NCBI GenBank assembly: GCA_027491075.1
Contig: JAIXWX010000006.1
Location: forward strand, 1 to 64,000
DNA from: Flavobacteriales bacterium
Lineage (GTDB): Bacteria; Bacteroidota; Bacteroidia; Flavobacteriales_D; Sanyastnellaceae
Length of the DNA stretch: 64,000 nt
Direction: 5' to 3'
The translations under genes were made by a program, and so were the position numbers. Positions 52,463 through 60,769 of this stretch are shown in pieces. The notes beneath the pieces are model-generated. The model was not told the DNA's origin, did not search any database, and saw nothing but the letters and a program-made list of their open reading frames with translations. Position 1 is the first letter of the stretch. Each line of letters starts with the position of its first letter.

Positions 52463-53026
52463 GTGAGTGCAAAAGAAAGAATCATTCTAGGTATAGATCC
52501 TGGGACCAACATCCTTGGATACGGTATTATTAAAGCGGAAGGAAAAAAAATGAGCTTGATTGCTCTCGGGGTTATTCACTTAGAGAAAATTGAAGACCAT
52601 CATCTCAAACTTTCAAAAATTTTCGAGCGTTGCATTGAGTTGATTGAAGGTTTTCATCCTGACGAGTTGGCTATCGAAGCTCCTTTCTTTGGGAAGAATG
52701 TTCAATCCATGCTCAAATTGGGGCGGGCACAAGGCGTGGCCATCGCGGCCGCTTTGAGCAGGCAAATTCCAGTTGTAGAATATGCACCACGAAAAATCAA
52801 ACAAAGTATTACAGGAAATGGCGCAGCCTCTAAAGAACAAGTGGCAGCAATGCTTCAACAAACTCTAAAAATACCTTCCTCGGATATGCCCTCAAAACTC
52901 GATGCTACGGATGGACTTGCTGCTGCTGTATGTCATTTTTATCAGAGCAATACTGCAATAGGGACAGGAAAGAGTTATTCGGGTTGGTCGTCTTTCTTAA
53001 AAGACAATCCTGGAAGAGTGAAGTAA
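52463..53026 (+). CDS. ruvC: Holliday junction endonuclease RuvC
   Basis: A 187-residue RNase H-fold resolvase. The metal-binding acids are present: Asp in ILGIDPGTNILGYG, Glu in LAIEAPFFGKN and the Asp pair in LDATDGLAAAVCH. It resolves Holliday junctions with RuvAB during recombination. The start is GTG 52463 (MSAKERIILG); no ATG is available near the conserved N-terminus. Its stop abuts the convergent ddl stop with no gap. Confidence 0.95.
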   Translation: MSAKERIILGIDPGTNILGYGIIKAEGKKMSLIALGVIHLEKIEDHHLKLSKIFERCIELIEGFHPDELAIEAPFFGKNVQSMLKLGRAQGVAIAAALSRQIPVVEYAPRKIKQSITGNGAASKEQVAAMLQQTLKIPSSDMPSKLDATDGLAAAVCHFYQSNTAIGTGKSYSGWSSFLKDNPGRVK

Positions 53027-53992
53027 CTAGAAACTACTATCTAGTACCGCAGAAATCAATTCTGTTTTATTTATACCCACTACCGCTGCCTGTTGTGGAA
53101 TAATTGAAGCCTCTGTAAATCCAGGAACTGTATTCACTTCCACTACAAAAATTTCTTCTTCTCTTATGAGAAAATCAACCCTTATCATTCCTCGGCAGTC
53201 CAGTCTTTTATAAATGTCTTCACATGACCTCTGAATTCTATCCCTCAGGGAATCATCTATCCTGGCCGGAGTAATTTCTTCAGAAGCACCTTGATACTTT
53301 GCTTCAAAGTCGAAAAACTCTTTCTTAGAAACTATTTCCGTTACTGGTAGAGCAGTTACTTTTCCTTGGTAAACAATGACTCCACAGGTTACTTCTGTAC
53401 CCGCAATAAACTCCTCGATAATGACTTCTGTATCTTCTTTAAAAGCTTTGTCCAATGCCAAATGCATGTCCTCTGCTAGATTGACTCTGGAAGTCCCAAT
53501 ACTGCTACCTCCATTGTTGGGCTTTACAAAACAAGGCAATCCCAAATTTTGTATAATAAAGGATACGCTATAAGACTCTTGCTTCTTCAATACAATAGAC
53601 TTTGCCACAGAATAGCCAAGCGTACCAAGAAGACGCGTGGTGGCTTTCTTGTTAAAAGTCGTTGCCATGTTTAGTACATCCCCAGTCGTATGCGGTATTC
53701 CGAGCATAGCAAAATATCCTTGAAGCAATCCATTTTCTCCAGGTGTTCCATGAACGATAATGAAAGCTCCTTCAAACTGGATTTTTAAACCATCTTTCAT
53801 TACGGAAAAATCATTTTTATCCACGTCCACTTGCACCCCGTTCACTTCCGCGTACCATCCCGTCGTGGCAATGACAACTTTAATAGGATCGAATCTCTTA
53901 CGATCGATATTATTCATGACCATTGCCGCGCTCTTCATCGAAACAGCGGCTTCTCCGCTATATCCTCCACATACTACTGCTATTCGCTTCAT
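53027..53992 (-). CDS. ddl: D-alanine-D-alanine ligase
   Basis: A 321-residue ATP-grasp enzyme joining two D-Ala for peptidoglycan. It has the N-terminal VVCGGYSGEAAVSMKSA (in place of the usual EHEVS), HGTPGENGLLQGYFAMLGIP, the ATP-binding CFVKPNNGGSSIGTSRV, and EVNTVPGFTEASIIPQQA carrying the Mg ligands. The domain order is complete. It converges on ruvC and is divergent from the C1 peptidase gene; the 113-base gap between them holds a 7-bp palindrome. Confidence 0.94.
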   Translation of the reverse strand: MKRIAVVCGGYSGEAAVSMKSAAMVMNNIDRKRFDPIKVVIATTGWYAEVNGVQVDVDKNDFSVMKDGLKIQFEGAFIIVHGTPGENGLLQGYFAMLGIPHTTGDVLNMATTFNKKATTRLLGTLGYSVAKSIVLKKQESYSVSFIIQNLGLPCFVKPNNGGSSIGTSRVNLAEDMHLALDKAFKEDTEVIIEEFIAGTEVTCGVIVYQGKVTALPVTEIVSKKEFFDFEAKYQGASEEITPARIDDSLRDRIQRSCEDIYKRLDCRGMIRVDFLIREEEIFVVEVNTVPGFTEASIIPQQAAVVGINKTELISAVLDSSF

Positions 53993-54040
53993 ACCGTCTA
54001 TTTTTTACGAAAATGAATATTAAAAGGGCTACTTTTCTTT

Positions 54041-54060
54041 TTTAAAGACCATACTTTAAA
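54041..54060. repeat. Short palindrome between ddl and the C1 peptidase gene
   Basis: TTTAAAG (54041-54047) and CTTTAAA (54054-54060) are perfect inverted repeats separated by six bases. The site lies in a divergent promoter region, so it could be an operator. It is A/T-rich, so chance is quite possible. Confidence 0.3.
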
Positions 54061-54093
54061 CAACGAAGTGTTTATCCTCGTTATGAAATTCAT

Positions 54094-54101
54094 TATACTT
54101 G
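54094..54101 (+). promoter_or_regulatory. Near-consensus -7 box (TATACTTG) directly before the C1 peptidase
   Basis: TATACTTG has one mismatch to TAnnTTTG and is followed by CAAC and the ATG at 54106. The TTGCAAC-ATG junction also occurs at purK and the YdeI-like gene. Confidence 0.48.
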
Positions 54102-54105
54102 CAAC

Positions 54106-55233
54106 ATGATGCGCTATACAAAGACCAAGGTCCTTTCGATTCTGTTTGTAGCTGGCAGTTTCTCTGTTTTTTCTCAAAGTCCTTACACCTTTACGGACAT
54201 AACAAAAATTAATACTCTAGAAGTAGAAGACCAGTGCGCTACTGGAACTTGTTGGAGTTTTGCTACCAACTCTTTTTTGGAAGCCGAAGTATTTAGAATT
54301 GGAAAAACTCCAATAGATCTTTCTGAAATGTTCAATGTTCGAATGATTTACCCCAAAAAGGCTTCGAGCTTTATTCGTTTTGATGGCAAACAACAATTCG
54401 GGCCCGGGGGGCTTAGCCATGACGTAATATCTGTGGTTAAAAATCATGGAATAATGCCAGAAAGCGTATACTCAGGACTCCTCGATGGCGCAACCACACA
54501 TCAACACGGCACCCTTGATGAACTTTTATCTACAATGGTAAAAACGGTCATCGACAAAAAATTACATCAAGAAAGCTCTCTCTGGATGGAATCTATAGAA
54601 GGCGTTCTGGACGCTTGCCTTGGTTCTGTACCAGATAAATTTCAAGTTGCAGGCAAAGAATTTACTCCTGCTTCTTACCGAGATTACTTAGGAATAAAAG
54701 CAGATGACTACATTAATCTATCCAGTTTCAGTCATCATCCCTTCTACAGCACATTCACGTTGGAGGTGCCTGATAATTGGGCTATCTCGCGTTATTATAA
54801 CCTACCCCTTGACGAATTCCATTCGGTCATCGACAATGCCTTGGATCGCGGATACACCGTGGCATGGGATGCTGACGTTTCCGAAAAATATTTCTCCCAT
54901 TCCAATGGAATAGCAATCGTTCCAGAGTCTTCCGTGACCAAAGAAGATATGTTTAAGAAAATTGTAGGTGAACAAACAGTTGATCAAGCTATGCGTCAAA
55001 AAGCATTTGATAGTGGTGAAACCACCGACGACCATCTCATGCACATTACGGGTAAATCTAAAGATCAAAACGGAGTCATTTATTACAAAACCAAAAACTC
55101 TTGGGGTAAATCCAATCCATTTGGAGGTTACCTACATGTGTCACCTTCTTATCTGAGATACAAAACCGTAGGTATTGTAGTTCACAAAGACGCTATTCCC
55201 GACGAAATAAAACAAAAACTTGGGTTAAAGTAA
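54106..55233 (+). CDS. Secreted C1-family cysteine peptidase (bleomycin hydrolase/PepC-like)
   Basis: A 375-residue papain-like peptidase of the C1B type. Catalytic residues are Gln43 (oxyanion hole) and Cys49 in QCATGTCWSF, His310 in DDHLMHITG, and Asn331 in KNSWG. It has a signal peptide (VLSILFVAGSFSVFSQ), unlike the cytosolic PepC of firmicutes, so it probably acts in the periplasm or is exported. It has no T9SS C-terminal domain. The substrate may be peptides. It lies 2 bases before mtgA, suggesting co-expression with cell-wall synthesis, though the link is not proven. Confidence 0.92.
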   Translation: MMRYTKTKVLSILFVAGSFSVFSQSPYTFTDITKINTLEVEDQCATGTCWSFATNSFLEAEVFRIGKTPIDLSEMFNVRMIYPKKASSFIRFDGKQQFGPGGLSHDVISVVKNHGIMPESVYSGLLDGATTHQHGTLDELLSTMVKTVIDKKLHQESSLWMESIEGVLDACLGSVPDKFQVAGKEFTPASYRDYLGIKADDYINLSSFSHHPFYSTFTLEVPDNWAISRYYNLPLDEFHSVIDNALDRGYTVAWDADVSEKYFSHSNGIAIVPESSVTKEDMFKKIVGEQTVDQAMRQKAFDSGETTDDHLMHITGKSKDQNGVIYYKTKNSWGKSNPFGGYLHVSPSYLRYKTVGIVVHKDAIPDEIKQKLGLK

Positions 55234-55235
55234 TC

Positions 55236-56018
55236 ATGGCGGAAAGCAAGTCCTCAAAACCACGTTCGGAGAAGACAAGTTGGGGAAAAAGAATCTGGCG
55301 ATTTCTTTGGAAATTCACACTTTGGTTTTTTATAATCACCATCTCCTGGGTCATATTGTACCGTTGGGTAAACCCACCAACAACATACTTGCAATTAAGT
55401 GAACGCTGGTCTTGTCCTGAAGGAAAGGAATTTCATAAACAATGGGTAGATGCTGAAGACATTTCTATCAACATGAAATTAGCCGTAGTGGCGAGTGAAG
55501 ACAACAACTTCATGAAACACAATGGTCTTGACTGGGGAGCTATTGAGAAAGCAAAAAAGTATAACGCTACACACAAAAAGAAAAGAGGAGCAAGCACTAT
55601 CTCCCAACAAGTAGCGAAGAATGTATTTCTGTGGCCTGGACGTAATTGGATAAGAAAAGGTTTTGAAGTTTACTTCACCTATCTGATTGAATTTTTTTGG
55701 TCAAAAGAACGCATCATGGAAGTCTATCTCAATGTGATTGAAATGGGTCCATGCAAGTTTGGTGTTGGCGCAGCCGCTAAGGACTACTTTAAAACCACAC
55801 CTGCAAAACTAAGCCGTGAACAAGCAGCACTCATCGCGGGCTGTCTTCCCAATCCTAAAAAATTCAACCCCGGAGCACCCTCTGCTTACTTACAAAAAAG
55901 GCAAGCTGCTATAGCTAGGCTCATGCGGTTGATCGGAGATAGTTATTTCGAACGCTATGAAAATGGAGTGCCTGAAGAAGAATTAGAAAAAGAAAAAGCA
56001 GATCTTGACGAGGAGTAG
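55236..56018 (+). CDS. mtgA: Monofunctional biosynthetic peptidoglycan transglycosylase
   Basis: A 260-residue GT51 protein. It has one N-terminal membrane helix (FTLWFFIITISWVILYRWV), then VASEDNNFMKHNGLDWGAI with the catalytic Glu, RGASTISQQVAKNVFLWPGR, and RIMEVYLNVIEMGPCKFGVGAAAKDYF. It polymerises lipid II glycan strands outside the inner membrane and has no transpeptidase domain. The tail is Glu/Lys-rich. It is co-directional with the C1 peptidase (2-base gap) and converges on the barrel gene (1-base gap). Confidence 0.95.
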   Translation: MAESKSSKPRSEKTSWGKRIWRFLWKFTLWFFIITISWVILYRWVNPPTTYLQLSERWSCPEGKEFHKQWVDAEDISINMKLAVVASEDNNFMKHNGLDWGAIEKAKKYNATHKKKRGASTISQQVAKNVFLWPGRNWIRKGFEVYFTYLIEFFWSKERIMEVYLNVIEMGPCKFGVGAAAKDYFKTTPAKLSREQAALIAGCLPNPKKFNPGAPSAYLQKRQAAIARLMRLIGDSYFERYENGVPEEELEKEKADLDEE

Positions 56019-56019
56019 T

Positions 56020-56544
56020 CTAAAATCCAATGCTCACACCAGCACGAAACATTGGGTCTGGGAAAGGAGAAATCGGATCCCCAATTAGATCCCACATCAA
56101 CATCATAAAAAAACCTCCGTTCTCAGTGCCGCTAAAATACCCTCCTCCTAAAAGAAACATCGGGAAATTATATTTTGCTTCGATCGTATTAAATCGTTCG
56201 CTTGCAAACACGTGAACATATTCCGCTTGCGCTACAAGAAAAGGAAGTGGTTTTGCTCTTACAAAAGCGCTCGGACCAAAAGTTTGAATATTCAATCCTG
56301 TTCTTCCAACAAAATTATAATCAAACCCAACGCCTGCTCCTAGGTGCTTGGTCATGCGCACTCCCACTTGAGGATTGGCATTTACTGCTGTTACATTTCC
56401 GAAACCCAAACCCAAACCGCCACCGTAAAAAAGATTCTCATGCCATAACCACTTAGGTTTTGAACTCACTTCCGGAGCTACGTACTGCGCAACCCCATCG
56501 AGCAATCCCAAAAAACAAAAAACGACGATGGCCAAAGCTTTCAT
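56020..56544 (-). CDS. Small outer-membrane protein, unknown function
   Basis: About 174 residues with a signal peptide (MKALAIVVFCFLGLLDGVAQ) and a Gly/aromatic-rich strand pattern (FYGGGLGLGFGNVTAVNANP, GVGFDYNFVGR, FPMFLLGGGYFSGTENGGFF, FRAGVSIGF). It ends in Phe, as expected for a BAM-inserted eight-strand-type barrel. No specific family is recognised. I chose ATG 56544, whose ATGA overlaps the stop of the upstream T9SS gene; a longer frame to 56580 would lie within that gene. Confidence 0.75.
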   Translation of the reverse strand: MKALAIVVFCFLGLLDGVAQYVAPEVSSKPKWLWHENLFYGGGLGLGFGNVTAVNANPQVGVRMTKHLGAGVGFDYNFVGRTGLNIQTFGPSAFVRAKPLPFLVAQAEYVHVFASERFNTIEAKYNFPMFLLGGGYFSGTENGGFFMMLMWDLIGDPISPFPDPMFRAGVSIGF

Positions 56545-57611
56545 TTTACTACAGGTATTACTTCCTCTACCCCATTCCAATTAAAGCGACAAAAATAATT
56601 TCCAGAAGGAAGGTTTAATCCAGCAAGAAGTATCTGGTGCCTTCCTGAAGATAATTTCTCATGAATCAACTGATGAATAAGTCTTCCGTTTATATCTATA
56701 AACGTTATATCAACTTCACCTTCTTGAGGAAGGCTGAATTCAACTATACTTTTATCAGAAAGAGGATTGGGATAACATGACAAACCGAATGAATCTTCGG
56801 TTTCAGCTACAGAGATTGGCGCAGAAAATCCTACATAAGTAATAGTACTATTTCCACTGTTTGGAATGGCCAAAGTATCAATACTTTGTGCATAGCATAT
56901 ATCCGCAGGAGATGAAATACCAGGTGCGGTAATAATCTGACTTACACTAAAATCACTGTTGAATTTTGTAATGCGCGTTGGAGACCAAGAGCTAACATAA
57001 TAATTTCCGTAAGCATCGCTATCAATTCCATCACAGTTACCAAGATTGGTAGCAGTTACGGTTGTCATCGAATTGTCCGAAAGATCAACTGCCTTGATGC
57101 TCGCGTTACTTCCCCAATTAACAAAAAGCAATCTGTTGTTCAGACCGTCGAATACAATTCCATTTGGAGTACTTACTGTATTTGCCACTATTACCGTTTG
57201 AGATGGATTATTCAAATCAGCAACATTTACTTCATGAATTTTCTTGAGTGAAAAATCAGTTACCCACAATCTGCTATCCCCATCAGAGGCCATTCCATTG
57301 AGAAATGAAGCACCTGGAATTTGAAAGTTCATCAGTTGCGACCCGTCTCCAAGATTGTAGGCCTTGATTCGATTGTTGTCAATAACGAAAAGGGCTCCGT
57401 TCATTATTTCCATTCCATATTCTGCTTGAGCAGTGGTGCCAAAGAAAGCCACCTCATTGCCGTCTCCATCGACTTCTACAATACTGTTGCCGTTTGATGC
57501 GAGAAAACGCCCAGAAACTGCGTCATATTCTACTGACTCCACCTGTGATAAATTCTGAGCAAATGGTAGCTGTGCAATAAAAAGACAGAAGATCAAAAAG
57601 AGATTTTTCAT
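56541..57611 (-). CDS. T9SS-secreted beta-propeller (NHL/SMP-30-like) protein
   Basis: A 356-residue protein with a signal peptide (MKNLFLIFCLFIAQLPFAQ). Repeated propeller blades cover about 25-265 (YDAVSGRFLASNGNSIVEVD, GMASDGDSRLWVTDF, NGIVFDGLNNRLLFVNWG, DGIDSDAYGNYYVSSW). A type A T9SS sorting domain follows (CYPNPLSDKSIVEFSL, ITFIDINGRLIHQL, LPSGNYFCRF, ending EEVIPVVK). It is presumably a surface-attached binding or lactonase-like protein; ligand unknown. A near-consensus -7 box (CATATTTG, minus strand 57626-57633) lies 14 bases upstream. Confidence 0.88.
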   Translation of the reverse strand: MKNLFLIFCLFIAQLPFAQNLSQVESVEYDAVSGRFLASNGNSIVEVDGDGNEVAFFGTTAQAEYGMEIMNGALFVIDNNRIKAYNLGDGSQLMNFQIPGASFLNGMASDGDSRLWVTDFSLKKIHEVNVADLNNPSQTVIVANTVSTPNGIVFDGLNNRLLFVNWGSNASIKAVDLSDNSMTTVTATNLGNCDGIDSDAYGNYYVSSWSPTRITKFNSDFSVSQIITAPGISSPADICYAQSIDTLAIPNSGNSTITYVGFSAPISVAETEDSFGLSCYPNPLSDKSIVEFSLPQEGEVDITFIDINGRLIHQLIHEKLSSGRHQILLAGLNLPSGNYFCRFNWNGVEEVIPVVK

Positions 57612-57662
57612 GAATTGATTTTTTTCAAATATGCATCAAAGATTTCAGCTAGCACAATATAC

Positions 57663-57670
57663 TACCTTTG
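57663..57670 (+). promoter_or_regulatory. -7 box (TACCTTTG) directly before purK
   Basis: TACCTTTG is an exact TAnnTTTG match followed by CAAC and ATG 57675, four bases apart. It fixes the purK start and predicts a leaderless mRNA. Confidence 0.6.
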
Positions 57671-57674
57671 CAAC

Positions 57675-58820
57675 ATGAGAAAATTTTACGGAAATTCATT
57701 CAAACTTGGAATCCTCGGTGGTGGGCAATTAGGCCGAATGTTTATTCAGGAGGCAGTAAACTATGATGTGCGCGTTTCTGTGCTTGATCCCTCACCAGAT
57801 GCGCCTTGCTCCAAAATTTCTCATGAATTTATCTGTGGTGACTTTAAAGACTATGAATCTGTTTTACAATTTGGAAAAAACTGTGATTTACTGACTATAG
57901 AAATAGAAAATGTAAATGTTGAGGCGCTCAAGGAATTAGAATCCTTGGGAATCCCCGTTTTTCCTCAACCAAGGGTCCTTGAAGTTATAAAAGATAAAGG
58001 ACTTCAAAAACAATTTTACCAGTCCAATCAAATTCCAACCGCTCCGTTTGAATTAGTCAATTCTAAAGAAGAGGCTATTTCGAAACTGAGCGAAGGACCG
58101 TGGATGATGAAACTTCGCACCGGTGGATACGACGGTCGAGGTGTTTGTCCTTTGCGCAACGAAGATGATCTTGAGAAAGTTTTCGACGCTCCTTCGGTGC
58201 TGGAAAAAATGATTGATTTCGAGAAAGAGATAGCTATAATGGTAGCGCGAAGTGAGTCAGGCCAGGTGTCCACATTTCCAGCAGTGGAAATGGAATTTAA
58301 CCCTGAGGCGCATTTAGTCGAGTTTTTATTTTCTCCTGCAAACATAACATCTTCACAAGCTACAGAAGCCGAGAATATTGCGGTTAAAATCGCAGAAAAA
58401 CTGGGAATCGTTGGCGTGCTCGCCGTAGAAATGTTCGTCACCAAACAAGGAGAGATTCTCGTCAATGAAATTGCTCCTCGACCTCATAATAGTGGACATC
58501 AAACCATAGAAGGAAATGTGTGTTCTCAATACGAACAACACTTGCGTGCAATTACCAATATGCCACTTGGAGACACCTCGTTGATCACTCCATCCGTCAT
58601 GGTCAATATTCTCGGAGAAAAACGATACGAGGGCCCGGTGCACTATGAAGGACTGAAAGAAATTCTATCTATACCTGGGGTATTTGTGCACCTCTATGGA
58701 AAAACAGAAACCAAACCATTCCGTAAAATGGGCCATGTAACGGTGATCGATATGAATCTAGAAATGGCAAAAGCAAAGGCGAGGAAAGTTTTAAGCACCC
58801 TGAGAGTGATTTCAAAGTGA
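57675..58820 (+). CDS. purK: 5-(Carboxyamino)imidazole ribonucleotide synthase
   Basis: About 381 residues, ATP-grasp. It makes N5-CAIR from AIR, bicarbonate and ATP in purine synthesis. It has LGILGGGQLGRMFIQEA at the N-terminus, DLLTIEIENVNVEAL, MKLRTGGYDGRG, EIAIMVARSESG, and VNEIAPRPHNSGHQTIEGN carrying the metal ligands. ATG 57675 sits four bases after a perfect -7 box; the frame continues 20 codons further upstream through that promoter and is not real. Its last 9 bases overlap the convergent YdeI-like gene. Confidence 0.95.
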   Translation: MRKFYGNSFKLGILGGGQLGRMFIQEAVNYDVRVSVLDPSPDAPCSKISHEFICGDFKDYESVLQFGKNCDLLTIEIENVNVEALKELESLGIPVFPQPRVLEVIKDKGLQKQFYQSNQIPTAPFELVNSKEEAISKLSEGPWMMKLRTGGYDGRGVCPLRNEDDLEKVFDAPSVLEKMIDFEKEIAIMVARSESGQVSTFPAVEMEFNPEAHLVEFLFSPANITSSQATEAENIAVKIAEKLGIVGVLAVEMFVTKQGEILVNEIAPRPHNSGHQTIEGNVCSQYEQHLRAITNMPLGDTSLITPSVMVNILGEKRYEGPVHYEGLKEILSIPGVFVHLYGKTETKPFRKMGHVTVIDMNLEMAKAKARKVLSTLRVISK

Positions 58821-59300
58821 TTGATAATATTCCTCTTTCATTTTTTCCACGATTTGAAAAGCTCGTTTTATACGGGTGTCGATACCTTTAGCGGAAGACA
58901 CATAGTGCATCCAACCTCTTCGCTTTCCCGGTTTTATTTTAGAAAAAATTGCTTTGGCCTCTTCATCCTGCTCCAAAACCTCGTTTAATTCTTCTGGCAT
59001 TGGAAAACCGAATTCACTCTCATCCTTCACTAAAAAAACAGTCACTTCCATTCCCTCCGTAATTCTCGCCTTTTTACTTTTCTCCTTGCTAAGCCCAATG
59101 AAAAAATCTCCTTCCTTGCCCAAAGGACGCAAGGCACAGGAAAATGAAATACCGTGGACTTCACAAATTACCCTGGTCATTTTCCCACCCGTGAGCTCCT
59201 TGACTGACCAACCAGGGATCACAACGTACAGCTGAAGGAAATCTTTATCCCAAAGCTGCACCCTGGTGTCTACCTGAATAAGGGATTCCTTTTTAGACAT
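58812..59300 (-). CDS. DUF1905/YdeI (OmpD-associated)-like protein
   Basis: A 162-residue cytoplasmic protein in two parts. A DUF1905-type small beta-barrel (about 20-95: LQLYVVIPGWSVKELTGGKM, CALRPLGKEGDFFIGLSKE) is followed by a YdeI/OmpD-associated helical segment (EELNEVLEQDEEAKAIFSKI, KRRGWMHYVSSAKGIDTRIK). Homologs are annotated as bacteriocin-protection or OmpD-associated, but the mechanism is unclear. A perfect -7 box is four bases before the ATG. It overlaps purK by 9 bp at its 3' end. Confidence 0.85.
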   Translation of the reverse strand: MSKKESLIQVDTRVQLWDKDFLQLYVVIPGWSVKELTGGKMTRVICEVHGISFSCALRPLGKEGDFFIGLSKEKSKKARITEGMEVTVFLVKDESEFGFPMPEELNEVLEQDEEAKAIFSKIKPGKRRGWMHYVSSAKGIDTRIKRAFQIVEKMKEEYYQSL

Positions 59301-59304
59301 GTTG

Positions 59305-59312
59305 CAAAGCTA
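59305..59312 (-). promoter_or_regulatory. -7 box (TAGCTTTG) directly before the YdeI-like gene
   Basis: The minus strand reads TAGCTTTG, an exact TAnnTTTG match, followed by CAAC and the ATG at 59300. The box-CAAC-ATG layout is the same as at purK. Confidence 0.6.
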
Positions 59313-59350
59313 ACTTATAAACAAGCTTTTCATGAATGAAATTGTCGTTG

Positions 59351-59358
59351 TAGTTTCG
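59351..59358 (+). promoter_or_regulatory. Near-consensus -7 box (TAGTTTCG) for thyA-folA
   Basis: TAGTTTCG has one mismatch to TAnnTTTG and ends seven bases before the thyA ATG at 59366. It lies back to back with the YdeI-like gene's promoter. Confidence 0.45.
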
Positions 59359-59365
59359 TAGCATC

Positions 59366-60160
59366 ATGAAGCAATATCACGATTTATTAGAGCATTTATT
59401 ACAGAATGGTACATTCAAAAATGACCGCACAGGTGTAGGAACCTATAGCGTTTTTGGATATCAAATGAGGTTCGATCTCGCAGAGGGATTTCCTTTACTC
59501 ACAACTAAAAAACTCCATACCAAAAGCATTATTCATGAATTGCTCTGGTTTCTGAAAGGAGAAACAAATATTGCCTACCTAAAGGAAAACGGGGTAAGTA
59601 TTTGGGACGAATGGGCGAACGAAGAGGGAAATCTTGGACCTGTCTATGGATATCAATGGAGATCTTGGCCCAATCCGGACGGAACACATACCGATCAAAT
59701 ATCCAAGCTTATCGAAGGACTTCAAAAAAATCCCAATTCGAGGCGACATATCGTTTCGGCATGGAATCCATCTTTCATTGAGCAAATGGCCTTGCCGCCT
59801 TGTCATTGCTTATTCCAGTTTTACGTTGCCGATGGAAAATTAAGCTGCCAATTGTATCAAAGAAGTTGCGATACTTTTCTCGGCGTGCCCTTCAATATCG
59901 CCAGTTATGCGCTGCTTACACTCATGGTAGCTCAAGTTTGTGATTTGTCGCCTGGAGAATTCGTATGGACGGGTGGAGATGTTCATTTATACAGCAATCA
60001 CGTTGAACAAGCAAAGCTTCAGCTGTCAAGGGACATTCGTCCGTTACCGAGTTTGAAGATCAATCCTGACGTGAAGGATATTTTCTCGTTCCGATTTGAA
60101 GATTTTACCTTGGAAAATTACAATCCTCACCCACACATCAAAGCAGAAGTTGCCGTATAA
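59366..60160 (+). CDS. thyA: Thymidylate synthase
   Basis: A 264-residue enzyme, the same length as the E. coli protein. It methylates dUMP to dTMP with methylene-tetrahydrofolate. The nucleophile is Cys146 in [13 protein letters not shown]; other motifs are [57 protein letters not shown] and [11 protein letters not shown]. It overlaps folA by one base (TAATG), forming the common thyA-folA pair in which DHFR regenerates the folate oxidised here. Confidence 0.97.
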   Translation: MKQYHDLLEHLLQNGTFKNDRTGVGTYSVFGYQMRFDLAEGFPLLTTKKLHTKSIIHELLWFLKGETNIAYLKENGVSIWDEWANEEGNLGPVYGYQWRSWPNPDGTHTDQISKLIEGLQKNPNSRRHIVSAWNPSFIEQMALPPCHCLFQFYVADGKLSCQLYQRSCDTFLGVPFNIASYALLTLMVAQVCDLSPGEFVWTGGDVHLYSNHVEQAKLQLSRDIRPLPSLKINPDVKDIFSFRFEDFTLENYNPHPHIKAEVAV

Positions 60161-60666
60161 TGAAAATCAGCGCCATCGCGGCAATGGGCCGCAATCGAGA
60201 AATAGGAAAGAACAACGATTTGCTCTGGCACATCCCCAGGGACATGAAATTCTTCAAGGAAACGACGCGTCACAAGGTGGTTATAATGGGTAGAAAAAAT
60301 TATGAAAGCATTCCTCCTAAGTTCCGACCATTGCCTGATCGAGTTAACATCATCATCTCGCGAAACCCAGAATTCCAAGCTCCAGAGTGCTACGTCTGTA
60401 CCAGTCTTAAAGAAGCGATTTTACTTTGTGAAGAATTAGGAGAAGATGATGTATTCATTATCGGAGGCGCTCAAATCTATGCACTGGCTCTGGAAGAGCT
60501 TCCCATTAATACCCTTTACATCACTCATGTGGATGCGACCTACCCTGATGCGGAAGCATATTTCCCTGATTTTAATCAGTCCGAATGGAAAACGACAGAA
60601 GTGATGAACGTCGCAGGAGATGATTTACAGCCTCTTAACTTCAACATTTTGCGTTACGATAAATAA
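60160..60666 (+). CDS. folA: Dihydrofolate reductase
   Basis: A 168-residue protein of normal DHFR length. It reduces dihydrofolate with NADPH. It begins ISAIAAMGRNREIGKNNDLLWHIPRDMKFFK, whose WxIPxDxxxFK segment carries the substrate Asp, and has HKVVIMGRKNYESIP, DRVNIIISRNP and DVFIIGGAQIYALAL. It is coupled to thyA. The 103 bases to hemA contain no convincing terminator, so read-through is possible. Confidence 0.96.
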   Translation: MKISAIAAMGRNREIGKNNDLLWHIPRDMKFFKETTRHKVVIMGRKNYESIPPKFRPLPDRVNIIISRNPEFQAPECYVCTSLKEAILLCEELGEDDVFIIGGAQIYALALEELPINTLYITHVDATYPDAEAYFPDFNQSEWKTTEVMNVAGDDLQPLNFNILRYDK

Positions 60667-60769
60667 TCCTTATTTAGACTCTTTTTAGATAAGAGCTGCG
60701 TGACAATGGCATGACATTCAACCTTTTTTCACTGCGGAATTTTGTAGACATACAAAAGAAACATCGCTT

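Noticed and set aside
60667-60769. A terminator or riboswitch between folA and hemA
   Set aside because: Only a weak CTTAT/ATAAG pairing with a long loop is visible and no T-run follows; no known riboswitch core is recognisable.
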